From: Propionibacteriaceae bacterium
Lineage (GTDB): Bacteria > Actinomycetota > Actinomycetes > Propionibacteriales > Propionibacteriaceae
Reading direction: 5' to 3'
Assembly (NCBI GenBank): GCA_016717345.1
Contig: JADKFR010000009.1
Coordinates: 69,336-133,335, forward strand
Length of the DNA stretch: 64,000 bases
Shown here: in pieces, positions 26,071-35,401 of the stretch
Position numbering within the stretch: the first letter of the stretch is position 1
Layout: each line of letters opens with the position of its first letter
Translations under genes and position numbers: made by a program
The notes under the pieces: generated by a model
What the model was told of the DNA's origin: nothing
What the model saw: the letters and a program-made list of their open reading frames with translations, nothing else
Databases searched by the model: none

Positions 26071-26358
26071 TCAGCGCTGCGAGCGAGAGCCGGCGTCCTG
26101 GGATTCTCCGCCTCCTCGATCATCGGTCCGCGTCAAGGATCGTCGTGGGGTCGCCGGGCTGAGGAACGAGTCCGGCACCCGGACGTTCCCGAGCAGCACC
26201 AACTCGGCAACCGCCCGGTCAACCGCTGGATCGAACCCCGCGCGGTTACCGACCGCTGATGCCAGATCGCGGTAACACTGGGTGATGGCGAAATTCCGCG
26301 CCACCGGGTCGTGCATGGCCGCGACCTGGGCGATCAGTGCGTACAAGGGATGCGCCAT
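26071..26358 (-). CDS. Hypothetical protein
   Basis: A 95-residue reading frame. The first ~65 residues look like a folded helical domain (MAHPLYALIAQVAAMHDPVA RNFAITQCYRDLASAVG); the last 25 are charged and low complexity. I do not recognise a family. It is convergent with the SDR gene, three bases apart, and lies between it and the CDF transporter gene. No strong ribosome site is seen, so moderate confidence that it is expressed. Confidence 0.45.
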   Translation of the reverse strand: MAHPLYALIAQVAAMHDPVARNFAITQCYRDLASAVGNRAGFDPAVDRAVAELVLLGNVRVPDSFLSPATPRRSLTRTDDRGGGESQDAGSRSQR

Positions 26359-26409
26359 TCCAGCCTCCGCCCCGGGCGACCCGAAAAGCGGATTCTATCG
26401 AGGGAGTTG

Positions 26410-27390
26410 TCAGTCGTCCTCGTCGTCAGCGCCAAGGAGGGTCGTCGGGAGTCTGTCGGCCCCGTTCTTGGGTGCCAGCCCGGGCAGCGCGTCCTCATAG
26501 GATCGTGGGTCTTCGAGCGGCTCCATATGGGTGAAGATCTGGGCATGCTCGAACTCGGCGAGCAGCCGGTTCTCGACTTCCTCGACCAGATCATGGCCTT
26601 GCTGGATGGTCCAAGGTCCTGGGAGGAGGACGTGCATCGAGATGAACCGCGTTTGGCCGGCGACTCGAGTCTGGACGGCGTGGAACTTGATCCGATCGGA
26701 CTCGAATTGGTCGAGAATCGCGACCAATCGCTCATGTTCGTCGGGGTTCAGCGCGCGATCCATCAGGCCGTCCACTGATTGTGCGATCAGGTGCCACCCG
26801 GTCCAGATGATGTTGCAGCCCACCAGGAAGGCGATGATCGGGTCCAGTTGCAGCCAACCGGTCACGGCTACCAGCAGCACTCCCACGACGACCCCGGCGG
26901 AGGTCCAGACGTCGGTCATCAGGTGCTTGCCGTCCGCGACCAACGTGATTGAGCGGTGCGCTCGCCCGACCCGCATCAGCACGACCGCCACGATCCCGTT
27001 GATCGCGGAGGCGAGGACCGAGATGCCCAAGCCGATGCCGACATTTTCGAGGGGTGCCGGGTTCAGGAATCGCTCCACCGCAGTCCACAGGATGAAGGCC
27101 GCGGCGAGGAAGATCATGATCCCTTCGATCGCGGCGGAGAAGTATTCGGCCTTGCTGTGTCCGAAGTGGTGCTTCTCGTCGAAGGGTTGAGCGGCCACGC
27201 GTAGCGCGATCAGGGCAACGATCGCAGCCACGAGGTTCACGATCGACTCGGCCGCGTCCGACAACAACCCGACCGACCCGGTCAGCAGAAAAGCCCCCGA
27301 CTTGAGCCCGATCGTGGCTATCGCTGCACCGATCGACAGCCACGCGTAACGCGTCAGGTCTGGCTTGGAGGTGAGCGGTCGGACGTCCAT
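26410..27390 (-). CDS. Cation diffusion facilitator (Zn/Fe/Mn efflux)
   Basis: A 326-residue CDF transporter. Six helices are seen: LSIGAAIATIGLKSGAFLLT, SIVNLVAAIVALIALRVAAQ, IEGIMIFLAAAFILWTAVER, NVGIGLGISVLASAINGIVA, LMTDVWTSAGVVVGVLLVAV and DPIIAFLVGCNIIWTGWHLI. Metal-site residues appear in GLLSDAAES, HHFGHSKAEY and DGKHLMTDVWTS (the D-x3-D and H-x3-D pattern). The C-terminal cytoplasmic ferredoxin-like domain ends in the acidic DDEDD. ATG 27390; an upstream extension is possible but lacks a ribosome site. Metal specificity not decidable. Confidence 0.87.
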   Translation of the reverse strand: MDVRPLTSKPDLTRYAWLSIGAAIATIGLKSGAFLLTGSVGLLSDAAESIVNLVAAIVALIALRVAAQPFDEKHHFGHSKAEYFSAAIEGIMIFLAAAFILWTAVERFLNPAPLENVGIGLGISVLASAINGIVAVVLMRVGRAHRSITLVADGKHLMTDVWTSAGVVVGVLLVAVTGWLQLDPIIAFLVGCNIIWTGWHLIAQSVDGLMDRALNPDEHERLVAILDQFESDRIKFHAVQTRVAGQTRFISMHVLLPGPWTIQQGHDLVEEVENRLLAEFEHAQIFTHMEPLEDPRSYEDALPGLAPKNGADRLPTTLLGADDEDD

Positions 27391-27652
27391 GGCCTGATGG
27401 TAGGCCCGGTGACTCCCGCAGGAGCTGGGAACGGCCAACCATGGTGATGGGGACCGCGGAATGGTGCTCGGTCCGCCCCCTCAAACCCTGTGGCGATGAA
27501 CGTGCACCACCTGGACGTTGAAGCCTGGCGCACTCAAGTCCGGCGCCGTTTGTCGGGGTGGGCCGATAATTGGCGGTGGCAAGCCTCACGTCACGTTCGG
27601 GCAAGAGTGCTAGCCACCACGCCTCACCGACCTGCGCGAGCCAGGAGCTGCA

Positions 27653-27847
27653 ATGTTGTTCGAGATCACCGATCCGGCCGCACCCGCCAGGTTGGCCCGA
27701 ATCACCGGTGGGTTCCAACTGGCCCCCCGCGCACCCGCCAATCCGGCGATCCGGATCCCGGGGACGGTGGTCAGCCCGCTCGTCATCGGCGCTGCGCAGG
27801 CCTGGTCAACCGACCGCGCCGGCATGGCTGTGCGGGGCGCGCGATGA
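27653..27847 (+). CDS. Small ORF translationally coupled to ABC ATPase
   Basis: A 64-residue frame with a good AGGAG ribosome site five bases before ATG 27653. Its TGA overlaps the ABC ATPase start as ATGA, which argues that it is translated. The sequence (MLFEITDPAAPARLARITGG FQLAP, then PLVIGAAQAWSTDRAGMAVR) shows no membrane helix and no family I know. It could be a regulatory leader or the remnant of a larger gene. Confidence 0.4.
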   Translation: MLFEITDPAAPARLARITGGFQLAPRAPANPAIRIPGTVVSPLVIGAAQAWSTDRAGMAVRGAR

Positions 27848-28626
27848 CCTCCGAAGCGGTGGTCACCACCCGTGGCCTGACGAAGCGGTACGGCAGCGTG
27901 GTGGCGGTGGCGGACCTCGACCTGGAGGTTCGAAAGGGCGAGATCTACGCCTTCCTGGGACGCAACGGGGCCGGGAAGACCACGACCATCCGGATGATCC
28001 TCGGCCTGATCAGGCCCGATGCGGGTGAGGTGCGGGTCTTCGGGCCGACGGCGGACTCGGCCCATCCCGAGTGGCTACGGCGGGTCGGATCCCTGGTGGA
28101 GACCGCAACCGCCTACCCGAACCTGACCGTGCGGGAGAACCTCGACCTCCACCGCCGCTACACCGGGGCGCCGGCGCGGGCAGTGCCGGACGTCATCGAG
28201 CAACTCGGACTCGCGCCGGTCGCGGATCGTCGGGCCGGACAGCTGTCGCTGGGCAACAAGCAACGCCTCAGCCTGGCCCGCGCCCTGGTACACGCCCCAG
28301 CGTTGCTGGTCCTCGATGAGCCCGCGAACGCGCTCGACCCGGCCGGGATCGTCGAGATCCGGCAACTCCTGCGGTCCTTGGCCGACGGACACGGCACGAC
28401 CGTCTTCGTGTCCTCCCACATTCTGGTGGAAGTGGCCCATCTGGCCGACCGCATCGGCATCGTCCACGCCGGACGCCTCATCGAAGAGCTCGACCGGGAG
28501 GCCTTGATAGCCGCCGCTCGCACGTTCAGCGCCGAGCAACTCACCGACCAGCAACGGGCCGACGCCCTACTGGGCCTCGAACTGGAGCGCTACTTCCTGG
28601 CCCGCACCGACGAAGGCCCCCGCTGA
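27844..28626 (+). CDS. ABC transporter ATPase (drug/peptide efflux type)
   Basis: A 260-residue nucleotide-binding subunit of the DrrA/BcrA class. It has Walker A GRNGAGKTTTIRMILGLIRP, Q-loop VETATAYPNLTVRENL, a degenerate signature LSLGNKQRLSLARAL (LSLGN instead of LSGGQ, common in the Bcr/NatA group), Walker B LLVLDEPANALDPAG and the H-loop VFVSSHILVEVAHL. Stop overlaps the permease start as TGATG. Paired with the following permease; such exporters often confer resistance to membrane-active antibiotics. Confidence 0.9.
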   Translation: MTSEAVVTTRGLTKRYGSVVAVADLDLEVRKGEIYAFLGRNGAGKTTTIRMILGLIRPDAGEVRVFGPTADSAHPEWLRRVGSLVETATAYPNLTVRENLDLHRRYTGAPARAVPDVIEQLGLAPVADRRAGQLSLGNKQRLSLARALVHAPALLVLDEPANALDPAGIVEIRQLLRSLADGHGTTVFVSSHILVEVAHLADRIGIVHAGRLIEELDREALIAAARTFSAEQLTDQQRADALLGLELERYFLARTDEGPR

Positions 28627-29408
28627 TGCTCGCCACCGCGTTCACCGGAGAACTCACCAAACTCCGCCGCACGATTGCACCCTGGGTCACCTTAGGATCG
28701 CTGATGACCGGCCCGCTCTTCCTGGCACTGTTCATGTGGATCATCCGCGACCCGCAGCGAGCGGCCGAGTTCGGGCTCCTGGGGACCAAGGCCGCCCTGA
28801 GCGGCATCGAACCCACGTGGTCCTCCTTTGCCGGATTCCTCACCCTGATCGTCGGACTCGGCGGCACCCTGCTGCTCGCCTTCGTCGCCGCCTACGTGTT
28901 CGGACGCGAGTACAGCGAGGGCACCGCCAAGATCATGCTCACCCTGCCCATACCGCGCCCGTCGTTCGTGGTCGCCAAGCTGGCCGTCGCCGCAGTGTGG
29001 TGGCTCACGATCGTCCTCGTGGTCTTCGTCGAAGCCGTCCTGGTCGGGCTCGCGCTCGCCCTACCCGGGATCACCGGGGTCGGAGTCGTCTCCCTCCTCG
29101 GCAACCTGCTCCTGGTCGCCGGCATCTCCTACCTGCTTGCCCCCGCGGTGGCGCTGGTGACCGTCTGGACGCGCGGCTACCTCGCCCCGGTCGGGTTCGC
29201 CCTCGGCATGCTCCTGCTGGGCAACGTCGTCGGACACACCGGCTGGGCACCCTGGTTCCCCTGGTCCATCGTCCCGATCCTGGTCGGCTCGGTCGGCGAC
29301 CCCGTCGACACCCTGCCCTCCGGGAGCCTCCTCATCCTCGCGATCACCTTTGCCGGTGGGATCGTCGCGACGATTCAGGTGCTCCAGAACGCCGACAACA
29401 CGCAATAG
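28626..29408 (+). CDS. ABC-2 type permease
   Basis: A 260-residue integral membrane protein with six helices, including VTLGSLMTGPLFLALFMWII, FLTLIVGLGGTLLLAFVAAY, LAVAAVWWLTIVLVVFVEAV, ISYLLAPAVALVTVW and LLILAITFAGGIVATIQVLQ. The segment VFGREYSEGTAKIMLTLPIP is the coupling region seen in ABC-2 permeases of lantibiotic/bacitracin immunity exporters. Directly coupled to the ATPase (ATG inside its stop). Confidence 0.86.
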   Translation: MLATAFTGELTKLRRTIAPWVTLGSLMTGPLFLALFMWIIRDPQRAAEFGLLGTKAALSGIEPTWSSFAGFLTLIVGLGGTLLLAFVAAYVFGREYSEGTAKIMLTLPIPRPSFVVAKLAVAAVWWLTIVLVVFVEAVLVGLALALPGITGVGVVSLLGNLLLVAGISYLLAPAVALVTVWTRGYLAPVGFALGMLLLGNVVGHTGWAPWFPWSIVPILVGSVGDPVDTLPSGSLLILAITFAGGIVATIQVLQNADNTQ

Positions 29409-29460
29409 CGGAACTCCCGGCAGTGGAGCCGCTACCGTCGCCCGCTACTAGGCTCAGTGC

Positions 29461-30495
29461 ATGAGCAGCGCCAGCCTCGTCCTCGTCACGAACCCCGGTG
29501 AATCCGCCATCGCCACGTATCGCCTTGAGGGCGACATCCTCGAACCCCTGGCGGTCACCAGCGGGTTGCCCGGCATCGGTACCTTCGCTGTCGACGAGCG
29601 CCGCGACCTGGTGTACGCCGGCGTCAAGGGCGACCCGGCCGGCGTCCAGACCCTCGCGCTCGACCGGGTAGCGGGCACCCTCACCTCACAGAGCCGGATC
29701 GACGTGCAGGCATCCATGGGCTACCTCGCCCTCGCGGCGGGGGGACGCCTGCTTCTGGGCGCCTCCTACGGAGGTGGTTACGGGTGCGTCTGGCCAGTCG
29801 ATGAGTCCGGACACCTCGGCGAACCGGTAGCCCGGGTCGAGTTCCCCAACCTGCACGCCGTCGTGGCGACCGACGAGCACGCCTACTTCGTCTCCCTCGG
29901 CGCCGACCTCGTCGCGCAATACGCTCTGGCGTCCGACGGCACGCTCACTCCGCTCGACCCGCCCACCGTCGCCGTGGCAGCGGGCTCGGGACCGCGCCAC
30001 CTGGTCCTGTCCCCCGACGGCACGAACGTCTACGTCCTCACTGAGTTCTCCGGCGAGGCGATCCGCCTTGCCCGCGACCCGGCCTCAGGCGTCCTCACCC
30101 GCGCGGAATCCGTCCCGGGCCACGACACCACGCGAGGACTCGGCCACAGCATCTTCGGCGCCGACCCGCTCGAGCACCACTACATCTGGGGTGCCGACCT
30201 GCACCTCACCCCGGACGGTCGACGGCTGCTGTGCTCCGAGCGGACGGAATCCACTCTCACCACTATCGAGGTCGCCCCGGACGGTCGCCTCCTCGACCCG
30301 ATGGCCGTCACTGGCACCGAGCGGCAACCGCGAGGCTTCGCCCTTTCCCCCGACGGACGCCTCGTCCTCGCCGTTGGTGAGAGGTCGGACCACCTCGCCC
30401 TCTCCCGCCTCGAGGACGATGGGACGCTCACGCCAGTGAGCCGCACCCCCACCGGCACCGGCGCGAACTGGGTACGGGCGATCCCGCTGGCCTGA
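29461..30495 (+). CDS. Lactonase-family seven-bladed beta-propeller protein
   Basis: A 344-residue beta-propeller of the 6-phosphogluconolactonase (YkgB/Pgl) type. Repeating blades with ARxxYA/PDGR turns are seen: GTFAVDERRDLVYAGVKGDP, GPRHLVLSPDGTNVYVLTEF, DLHLTPDGRRLLCSERTEST and PRGFALSPDGRLVLAVGERS. No signal peptide, so cytoplasmic. It may hydrolyse 6-phosphogluconolactone in the pentose-phosphate pathway, but the family includes enzymes on other lactones. Alone between the ABC operon and a methyltransferase on the same strand. Confidence 0.83.
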   Translation: MSSASLVLVTNPGESAIATYRLEGDILEPLAVTSGLPGIGTFAVDERRDLVYAGVKGDPAGVQTLALDRVAGTLTSQSRIDVQASMGYLALAAGGRLLLGASYGGGYGCVWPVDESGHLGEPVARVEFPNLHAVVATDEHAYFVSLGADLVAQYALASDGTLTPLDPPTVAVAAGSGPRHLVLSPDGTNVYVLTEFSGEAIRLARDPASGVLTRAESVPGHDTTRGLGHSIFGADPLEHHYIWGADLHLTPDGRRLLCSERTESTLTTIEVAPDGRLLDPMAVTGTERQPRGFALSPDGRLVLAVGERSDHLALSRLEDDGTLTPVSRTPTGTGANWVRAIPLA

Positions 30496-30553
30496 CCTTG
30501 CAGCGGTCTTCGGGCGCGGGCTGTCGGGAAGGCGGCCACCAAGTCTGCAGCTG

Positions 30554-31435
30554 GTGTTTGATGGGCAGGTGATCGGATCACGGGAGAGCCGGACTGCCCA
30601 GGGAGCCGCCTTCTGTCGGCTCGTGGAGCAGCAGCAGCCATCCGAACTACGGCAGTTCGACGATCCCGTGGTGGGACGGCTGCTGGACCCGCTCATGGCC
30701 GCCATGGCGGCCGCCGTCCCGCTGCAGGATCAGGTGCTGGGGTCGCTGGCCCCAGGGACGTATGGCGGTCTCGTCATGCGAACCCGCTACATCGATGACG
30801 TGGTCACCGCCTGGGCCGAGACGGGAGTCACCCAGCTTGTCGTTCTGGGCGCCGGCCTGGATACCCGCGCCTACCGGCTGGCGTCGCTGGAGAAGGTGAT
30901 CGTCTTCGAGGTGGACCTTCCCGGTCGTCAACGGCACAAGCAGGTCGCGCTCCGCGCCGTCCGACGACGGGCCGCTGAGGTCCGCTTCGTCTCGGTCGAC
31001 CTCAACACCGAACCGCTCGAGCAGGCATTGGGCGCGGCCGGGTTCGACCACGGGTCTCCGGCACTGTTCGTCTGGGAAGGCGTGACGCAGTACCTCACTG
31101 AAACAGGCGTGCGCTCAACCTTGACGTTCGTGGCCGGGTGTGAGCCGGGAACCGCGTTGGTCTTCAGTTACATCCTGCGAAGTTCGCTGGGCCGGCACGG
31201 CTATCAGGGGTGGTCGCCCGACGTGAAGCAGCAGCTCGGCTCGACCGAGCCGTGGCTGTTCGGCTTCGATCCCAGCACCCTGGCCGACGTCCTCGACGTC
31301 GTCGGTCTCAGACTCCTCGACGACGTGGGCGATCTCGAATACCAGGAGCGATACCTTCAGCCGATCCACCGGCAACTCCTGGTCAACTCCAGCGAACGGG
31401 TAGCCCTCGCGGTCGTGCCCCGGGCTACCTCCTGA
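30554..31435 (+). CDS. SAM-dependent methyltransferase, leucine carboxyl methyltransferase (Ppm1/TIGR00027) family
   Basis: A 293-residue class I methyltransferase. QLVVLGAGLDTRAYRL is the SAM-binding loop typical of this family, followed by VIVFEVDLPGRQRHKQ, VRFVSVDLNTEPLEQAL and ALFVWEGVTQYLTE. The N-terminus (SRTAQGAAFCRLVEQQQP) and DPVVGRLLDP match mycobacterial putative O-methyltransferases of the same group. GTG 30554 is the likely start. Substrate unknown; probably a carboxyl or hydroxyl group on a small molecule. Confidence 0.83.
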   Translation: MFDGQVIGSRESRTAQGAAFCRLVEQQQPSELRQFDDPVVGRLLDPLMAAMAAAVPLQDQVLGSLAPGTYGGLVMRTRYIDDVVTAWAETGVTQLVVLGAGLDTRAYRLASLEKVIVFEVDLPGRQRHKQVALRAVRRRAAEVRFVSVDLNTEPLEQALGAAGFDHGSPALFVWEGVTQYLTETGVRSTLTFVAGCEPGTALVFSYILRSSLGRHGYQGWSPDVKQQLGSTEPWLFGFDPSTLADVLDVVGLRLLDDVGDLEYQERYLQPIHRQLLVNSSERVALAVVPRATS

Positions 31436-31474
31436 GTCCGGCCCCGGGACCCCCAGACCCGACAACGGCAGGAA

Positions 31475-31936
31475 CTAGTCCTCGATGACGTCGAGACCCT
31501 GCTCGCGAAGTTGCGCGAGGTGGTCCAGCATGCCTTTCAGCGTCTGGGGGTCGTGGCCCAGCCAGCTTTCCAGTTCGGCCACCACGCGCAGTGGATGCCG
31601 AGTCCGGTAGGACTGCGTGGGGTTGCCGGGGAATCGCTTGTCGGTCACGTTGGGGTCGTCCTCGAACGGGCCCAGCGGTTCGACGACGTAGATGTGCCCG
31701 CGCTCCGGGCTTCCCACCAGCGCAGTGGCCAACTCCGCCCCCCAGGCGGCCGTCTCCACGAGCGCCGTGAAGTAGATGTGGTTGGACACGCGGCCCTCCT
31801 GGAAGTTGGAGCCGTAGCCGGGAACAAGTTCGGCGCCCACCTCCAGCGCGGACCTCGTCCCGTGGTAGAACGGGCCCTCGAGGTGGAAGCAACTCTCGTA
31901 GGTGACCGGTGTGTGGGTGCTGGACTGCTCGACCAC
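31475..31936 (-). CDS. arr: Rifamycin ADP-ribosyltransferase (Arr)
   Basis: A 153-residue enzyme of the Arr family, which transfers ADP-ribose from NAD+ to the C23 hydroxyl of rifamycins and inactivates them. Diagnostic stretches are FYHGTRSALEVGAELVPGYG, SNFQEGRVSNHIYFTALVET, GHIYVVEPLGPFEDDPNVTD and KRFPGNPTQSYRTRHPLRVV. The family NAD-binding His (YHGT), Tyr (HIYFT) and Asp (EDDPN) are all present and the length is exactly typical. Its gene is monocistronic, convergent with the methyltransferase gene. Start GTG 31936; a few codons of uncertainty. Confidence 0.9.
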   Translation of the reverse strand: MVEQSSTHTPVTYESCFHLEGPFYHGTRSALEVGAELVPGYGSNFQEGRVSNHIYFTALVETAAWGAELATALVGSPERGHIYVVEPLGPFEDDPNVTDKRFPGNPTQSYRTRHPLRVVAELESWLGHDPQTLKGMLDHLAQLREQGLDVIED

Positions 31937-32146
31937 GGGTATCGCTGCTCCTTCGTCGCGGACGCCGAGGCTCCCGCTTCCCGTTGAGTCGCGGAGCCGC
32001 CCGATTGTGGCAACCCATCATGCCCCGGGATCGCGGAGTGGGGGCCAGGATGGCCAGGGGGGCTTCCCCCACGAACGGTTGTCTGCGACATTGATGGCCC
32101 GGCGAGCCGCGGACTCGTGGTCGCCGCTTACGACAGGAGCCATCGA

Positions 32147-33766
32147 ATGCCCCCACCCCGAACCCGCGCAGTGACAGCGCTGAGCGCCGCAGCCCTGATG
32201 GCTATCGTCGGGCTCGGCGTTTCGGCCTGCACGACGAGCCCGGCCGCGACGGGTTTGGCGTCGAAAGCGGCCTGGTCGCCCACCGCGGGAGGCAGCGGCA
32301 ACCCGGGAAGCGACGCCGTGTCATCGATCACCAAGGAACGCGTCGCGGCTGCGGTGTCGGCCTTGCCCGCGTACGTCAAGACCGTGATGGACGCCAGCGG
32401 AGTCCCCGGTCTGTCGGTCGCTGTGGTGTATCAGGACGAAACCGTGTTCGCCGAGGGCTACGGCGTCCGCAGCCTGACAACCGGCGAACCCGTTGATCGG
32501 GACACCGTCTTCCAGTTGGCCTCGGTGTCGAAGTCGGTCGGTGCCACCGTCATCGCCCGTGAGGTCGGCAAGGGCACGGTGGCGTGGGACACCCCTGTGG
32601 TCACGAACCTGCCGGGCTTCGCCCTTGCCGACCCGTGGGTCACTCAGCACGTCACCATCGCCGATCTCTACACCCACCGCTCCGGTCTCTACGAGCACGC
32701 CGGGGACGAACTCGAGGACCTTGGCTACGACCGCGCCGACGTGCTCAAGCGGTTGCGTCTCACCCCGCTGGGCGCGTTCCGCGCCGAAGAGAACTACACC
32801 AACTTCGGCCTGACCGCCGCCGCCGAGTCGGTCGCCAAGGCCGCCGGGCTCGACTGGGCCGCACTCTCGCAGCGCAACCTGTACCAGCCGCTTGGCATGG
32901 ACTCCACCAGTTCGCGCTTCGACGACTTCACGGCCAGCAAGAACCACGCGGTCGGCCATGTGCCGCTGAACGGCACCTGGCAGGTCACGTCGCTGCAGCG
33001 CCAACCCGACGCGCAATCCCCCGCCGGCGGCGTCAGTTCGAGCGCCAAGGACATGGCGGCGTGGCTGAAGCTCGTCCTCGCCGGCGGCAGCTTCGGCGGC
33101 GAACGGATCGTCGCCGAGGACGCGCTCACCCCGGCGATCACCGCGCAGTTCGTCAGCAAGCCGGCCCACAGCGCCGACGGACGCGCCGGCCTCACCGGCT
33201 ACGGGTTCAACGTCGGCACCACACCGGGTGGGCTGCCCTCCATCAGCCACTCCGGCGCCTTCGCGCTCGGCACGGGAACGACCTTCACCATGCTGCCCGG
33301 ACAGGGTCTGGGCATCGTCGTGCTCACCAACGGGTCCCCGGTCGGCGCCGCGGAGGCGATCGCGGCCCAGTTCATCGACCTCGCCCAGTTCGGCGAGCCG
33401 CGCCAGGAGTGGTGGAAGCTCGCCAACGCGATGCTGGCACCGCTGATGGCTCCCGTGGGCGAACTCGCCGGCAAGCCCGCACCCAACGACCCGACCCCGG
33501 CCGAACCACTCGCGGCCTACGCGGGCGTCTACGACAACAAGTACTTCGGCGCCGCGAAGGTCACCGTCGCCGGCGATCACCTGGAATTGACGGTCGGTCC
33601 AGGTGCCGTCGTGTGGCCCCTCAGCCACTGGGACGGTGGCGTCTTCACCTATCGGCCCTACCACGAGAACGCCCCACCAGGCAGTATCGGCAAGGCGACC
33701 TTCCAAGGCACCTCGCTCGTCCTGGAGCTGCTCGACACCCACGGCCTGGGCACGTTCACCCGCTGA
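32147..33766 (+). CDS. Serine beta-lactamase/penicillin-binding-like lipoprotein (EstB/PBP4* type)
   Basis: A 539-residue secreted hydrolase. A lipoprotein signal ends GLGVSAC (Cys28), then a linker. The class C-like domain has the SxxK motif SVSK (Ser126, Lys129), the YxN motif ENYTNFG and an HSGAF motif in place of KTG. A C-terminal domain (PLAAYAGVYDNKYFGAAKVT) resembles the DUF3471 tail of such esterases. It may act as a D-aminopeptidase, carboxypeptidase or esterase; real beta-lactamase activity is not implied. ATG 32147 follows ACAGGAG with eight-base spacing. Divergent from arr. Confidence 0.85.
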   Translation: MPPPRTRAVTALSAAALMAIVGLGVSACTTSPAATGLASKAAWSPTAGGSGNPGSDAVSSITKERVAAAVSALPAYVKTVMDASGVPGLSVAVVYQDETVFAEGYGVRSLTTGEPVDRDTVFQLASVSKSVGATVIAREVGKGTVAWDTPVVTNLPGFALADPWVTQHVTIADLYTHRSGLYEHAGDELEDLGYDRADVLKRLRLTPLGAFRAEENYTNFGLTAAAESVAKAAGLDWAALSQRNLYQPLGMDSTSSRFDDFTASKNHAVGHVPLNGTWQVTSLQRQPDAQSPAGGVSSSAKDMAAWLKLVLAGGSFGGERIVAEDALTPAITAQFVSKPAHSADGRAGLTGYGFNVGTTPGGLPSISHSGAFALGTGTTFTMLPGQGLGIVVLTNGSPVGAAEAIAAQFIDLAQFGEPRQEWWKLANAMLAPLMAPVGELAGKPAPNDPTPAEPLAAYAGVYDNKYFGAAKVTVAGDHLELTVGPGAVVWPLSHWDGGVFTYRPYHENAPPGSIGKATFQGTSLVLELLDTHGLGTFTR

Positions 33767-33810
33767 GCCGCACTTGCTTGCTCTGAGGCGGCCTGCGGCA
33801 CGGCGTCCGG

Positions 33811-35190
33811 TCAGGCCGGGGTGATGTTCTGGTTGTGCGAGAAGAAGTTGTCCGGGTCCCAGACCCGCTTGAGGGCCTGGAGGCGCAAGTACTTCTCCGG
33901 TCCGAACGCCGACTGGACGCGGGCAACTCCCTCGTCCCCGATGAAGTTCAGGTACGTGCGTCCCGTCTTCCAGGGATTCATGGCGGCCGAGATCGCCCTG
34001 GTGTACGCGATGTTCTGCTCGGAGTCGGCCGGGTCGGGCCACATGGACAAGAAGTGGGTGTTCCACGGCGACTGGCGGAGCCCGAAGGCGGTTGCGTCCT
34101 CAGGTACCCGGGAGAGCGCCCCACCGCCGGGAATCAGCAGCATCTGGCTCAACGGAGAAACCGGATGCGTCCCGTGCTGGACCAGCACGTCAACCGCCTC
34201 GTCAGGTAGATCGAAGAGGAAGTCCGCGCTCCAGTAGTTCTGCATCCCGTGCGGATTCCCGGCCTCGATCAGCCGCTGGACGGCGACGTACGGCATGGGG
34301 GCGACCAGGTCCACCGGCGGTGGGCCGAACTCGCGCAAGGGACTCAGCACCTCCATCCCGGCCTCGGGCGGCCCGGCGTCGGTGATGATCACACCGACCA
34401 CCGGATGGCCGCGTACCGGTTCCGGGACGAAGTCGGCAGGCGGCGCGGTGATGAACGCGACGCCACCGCCCACCTCGTCGGGAGCGGTGCGCATGAAGTC
34501 GCGATAGTGGCGGACGACACCGCCGGCCATCTCAGGCGGGTAGAGCAGCATCCCGGCCAGCATCGGGTTCGCCAACGGGTGCACCCGGAGCTTGAAGGCG
34601 GTGACCACCCCGAAGTTGCCGCCGCCGCCACGGATCCCCCAGAAGAGTTCGGGGTTCTCCGTCTCGGACGCGACCACGTGGCGTCCGTCGGCGGTGACGA
34701 CGTCCGCCGCGAGCAGGTTGTCACAGGTGAAGCCGAACTTGCGTTCCAGCCAGCCGCTGCCGCTGCCCAGCGCGAGGCCGCCGATCCCGGTGCCCGGGAC
34801 CCGCCCACCGGTCACCGCCAAGTTGTACGGCGCCGTCGCCGCGTCGAATTCACCCCAGGTGACCCCGCCCTCGGCGCGGACCGTCCGGGCGTCCGGATCG
34901 ACGTGGATGCCCTTCAGCCCGCGCAGGTCACACACGATGCCGTCCTCGACCACCGCGGCTCCCGTGACCGAGTGGCCACCCCCGTAAACCGACATCGGGA
35001 CACGTTCGGACCGGGCAAAGTTGATCACCGCCGCGACGTCAGCAGCGCTGGCGCAGCGCGCGATCAGCCGCGGACGCCGGTCGATCATCGCGTTGAACAG
35101 ACCGCGGGCCTCGTCGTAGCCCTCGTCGCCCGGGCCGATCAGTTGCCCGGAGAAGCCGGAGATGTCTCGTCCAGCCAGCATGCTTGTCAC
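33811..35190 (-). CDS. FAD-linked oxidase, berberine-bridge/6-hydroxynicotine oxidase-like
   Basis: A 459-residue flavoprotein with a FAD_binding_4 domain: VPMSVYGGGHSVTGAAVVED carries the His that covalently binds FAD, followed by RTVRAEGGVTWGEFDAATAP and PGTGIGGLALGSGSGWLERK. The second cysteine of bicovalent enzymes is absent at the usual place. The C-terminal BBE motif is YLNFIGDEGVARVQSAFGPE KYLRLQALKRVWDPDNFFSH. GTG 35190 is chosen because GAGGGGG sits six bases ahead. Substrate unknown; relatives oxidise sugars, alkaloids or polyketides. Confidence 0.87.
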   Translation of the reverse strand: MTSMLAGRDISGFSGQLIGPGDEGYDEARGLFNAMIDRRPRLIARCASAADVAAVINFARSERVPMSVYGGGHSVTGAAVVEDGIVCDLRGLKGIHVDPDARTVRAEGGVTWGEFDAATAPYNLAVTGGRVPGTGIGGLALGSGSGWLERKFGFTCDNLLAADVVTADGRHVVASETENPELFWGIRGGGGNFGVVTAFKLRVHPLANPMLAGMLLYPPEMAGGVVRHYRDFMRTAPDEVGGGVAFITAPPADFVPEPVRGHPVVGVIITDAGPPEAGMEVLSPLREFGPPPVDLVAPMPYVAVQRLIEAGNPHGMQNYWSADFLFDLPDEAVDVLVQHGTHPVSPLSQMLLIPGGGALSRVPEDATAFGLRQSPWNTHFLSMWPDPADSEQNIAYTRAISAAMNPWKTGRTYLNFIGDEGVARVQSAFGPEKYLRLQALKRVWDPDNFFSHNQNITPA

Positions 35191-35401
35191 CGCATACCCC
35201 CTCAGGGAGGGATGGACGAGATGCGGCCTCGGCCACCCCGACACTCAAGCCGGAAGGCCGGATGGCCATCGGCGAGGGTGACGCTACGCCTTCGCCCGCC
35301 TTCAGGGCAGCTACAAGAATTGCCCAGCGGGGGCGATCGCCACCTGCACGCGCGCCTCCACCACTCACGCCCCACTCCGATGGGGTCGGTACCCTCGCTG
35401 C

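Noticed and set aside
32147..33766. True beta-lactamase resistance gene
   Set aside because: SxxK and YxN are present but KTG is replaced by HSG, and the C-terminal domain fits esterase/PBP4*-type proteins; no basis to claim resistance.
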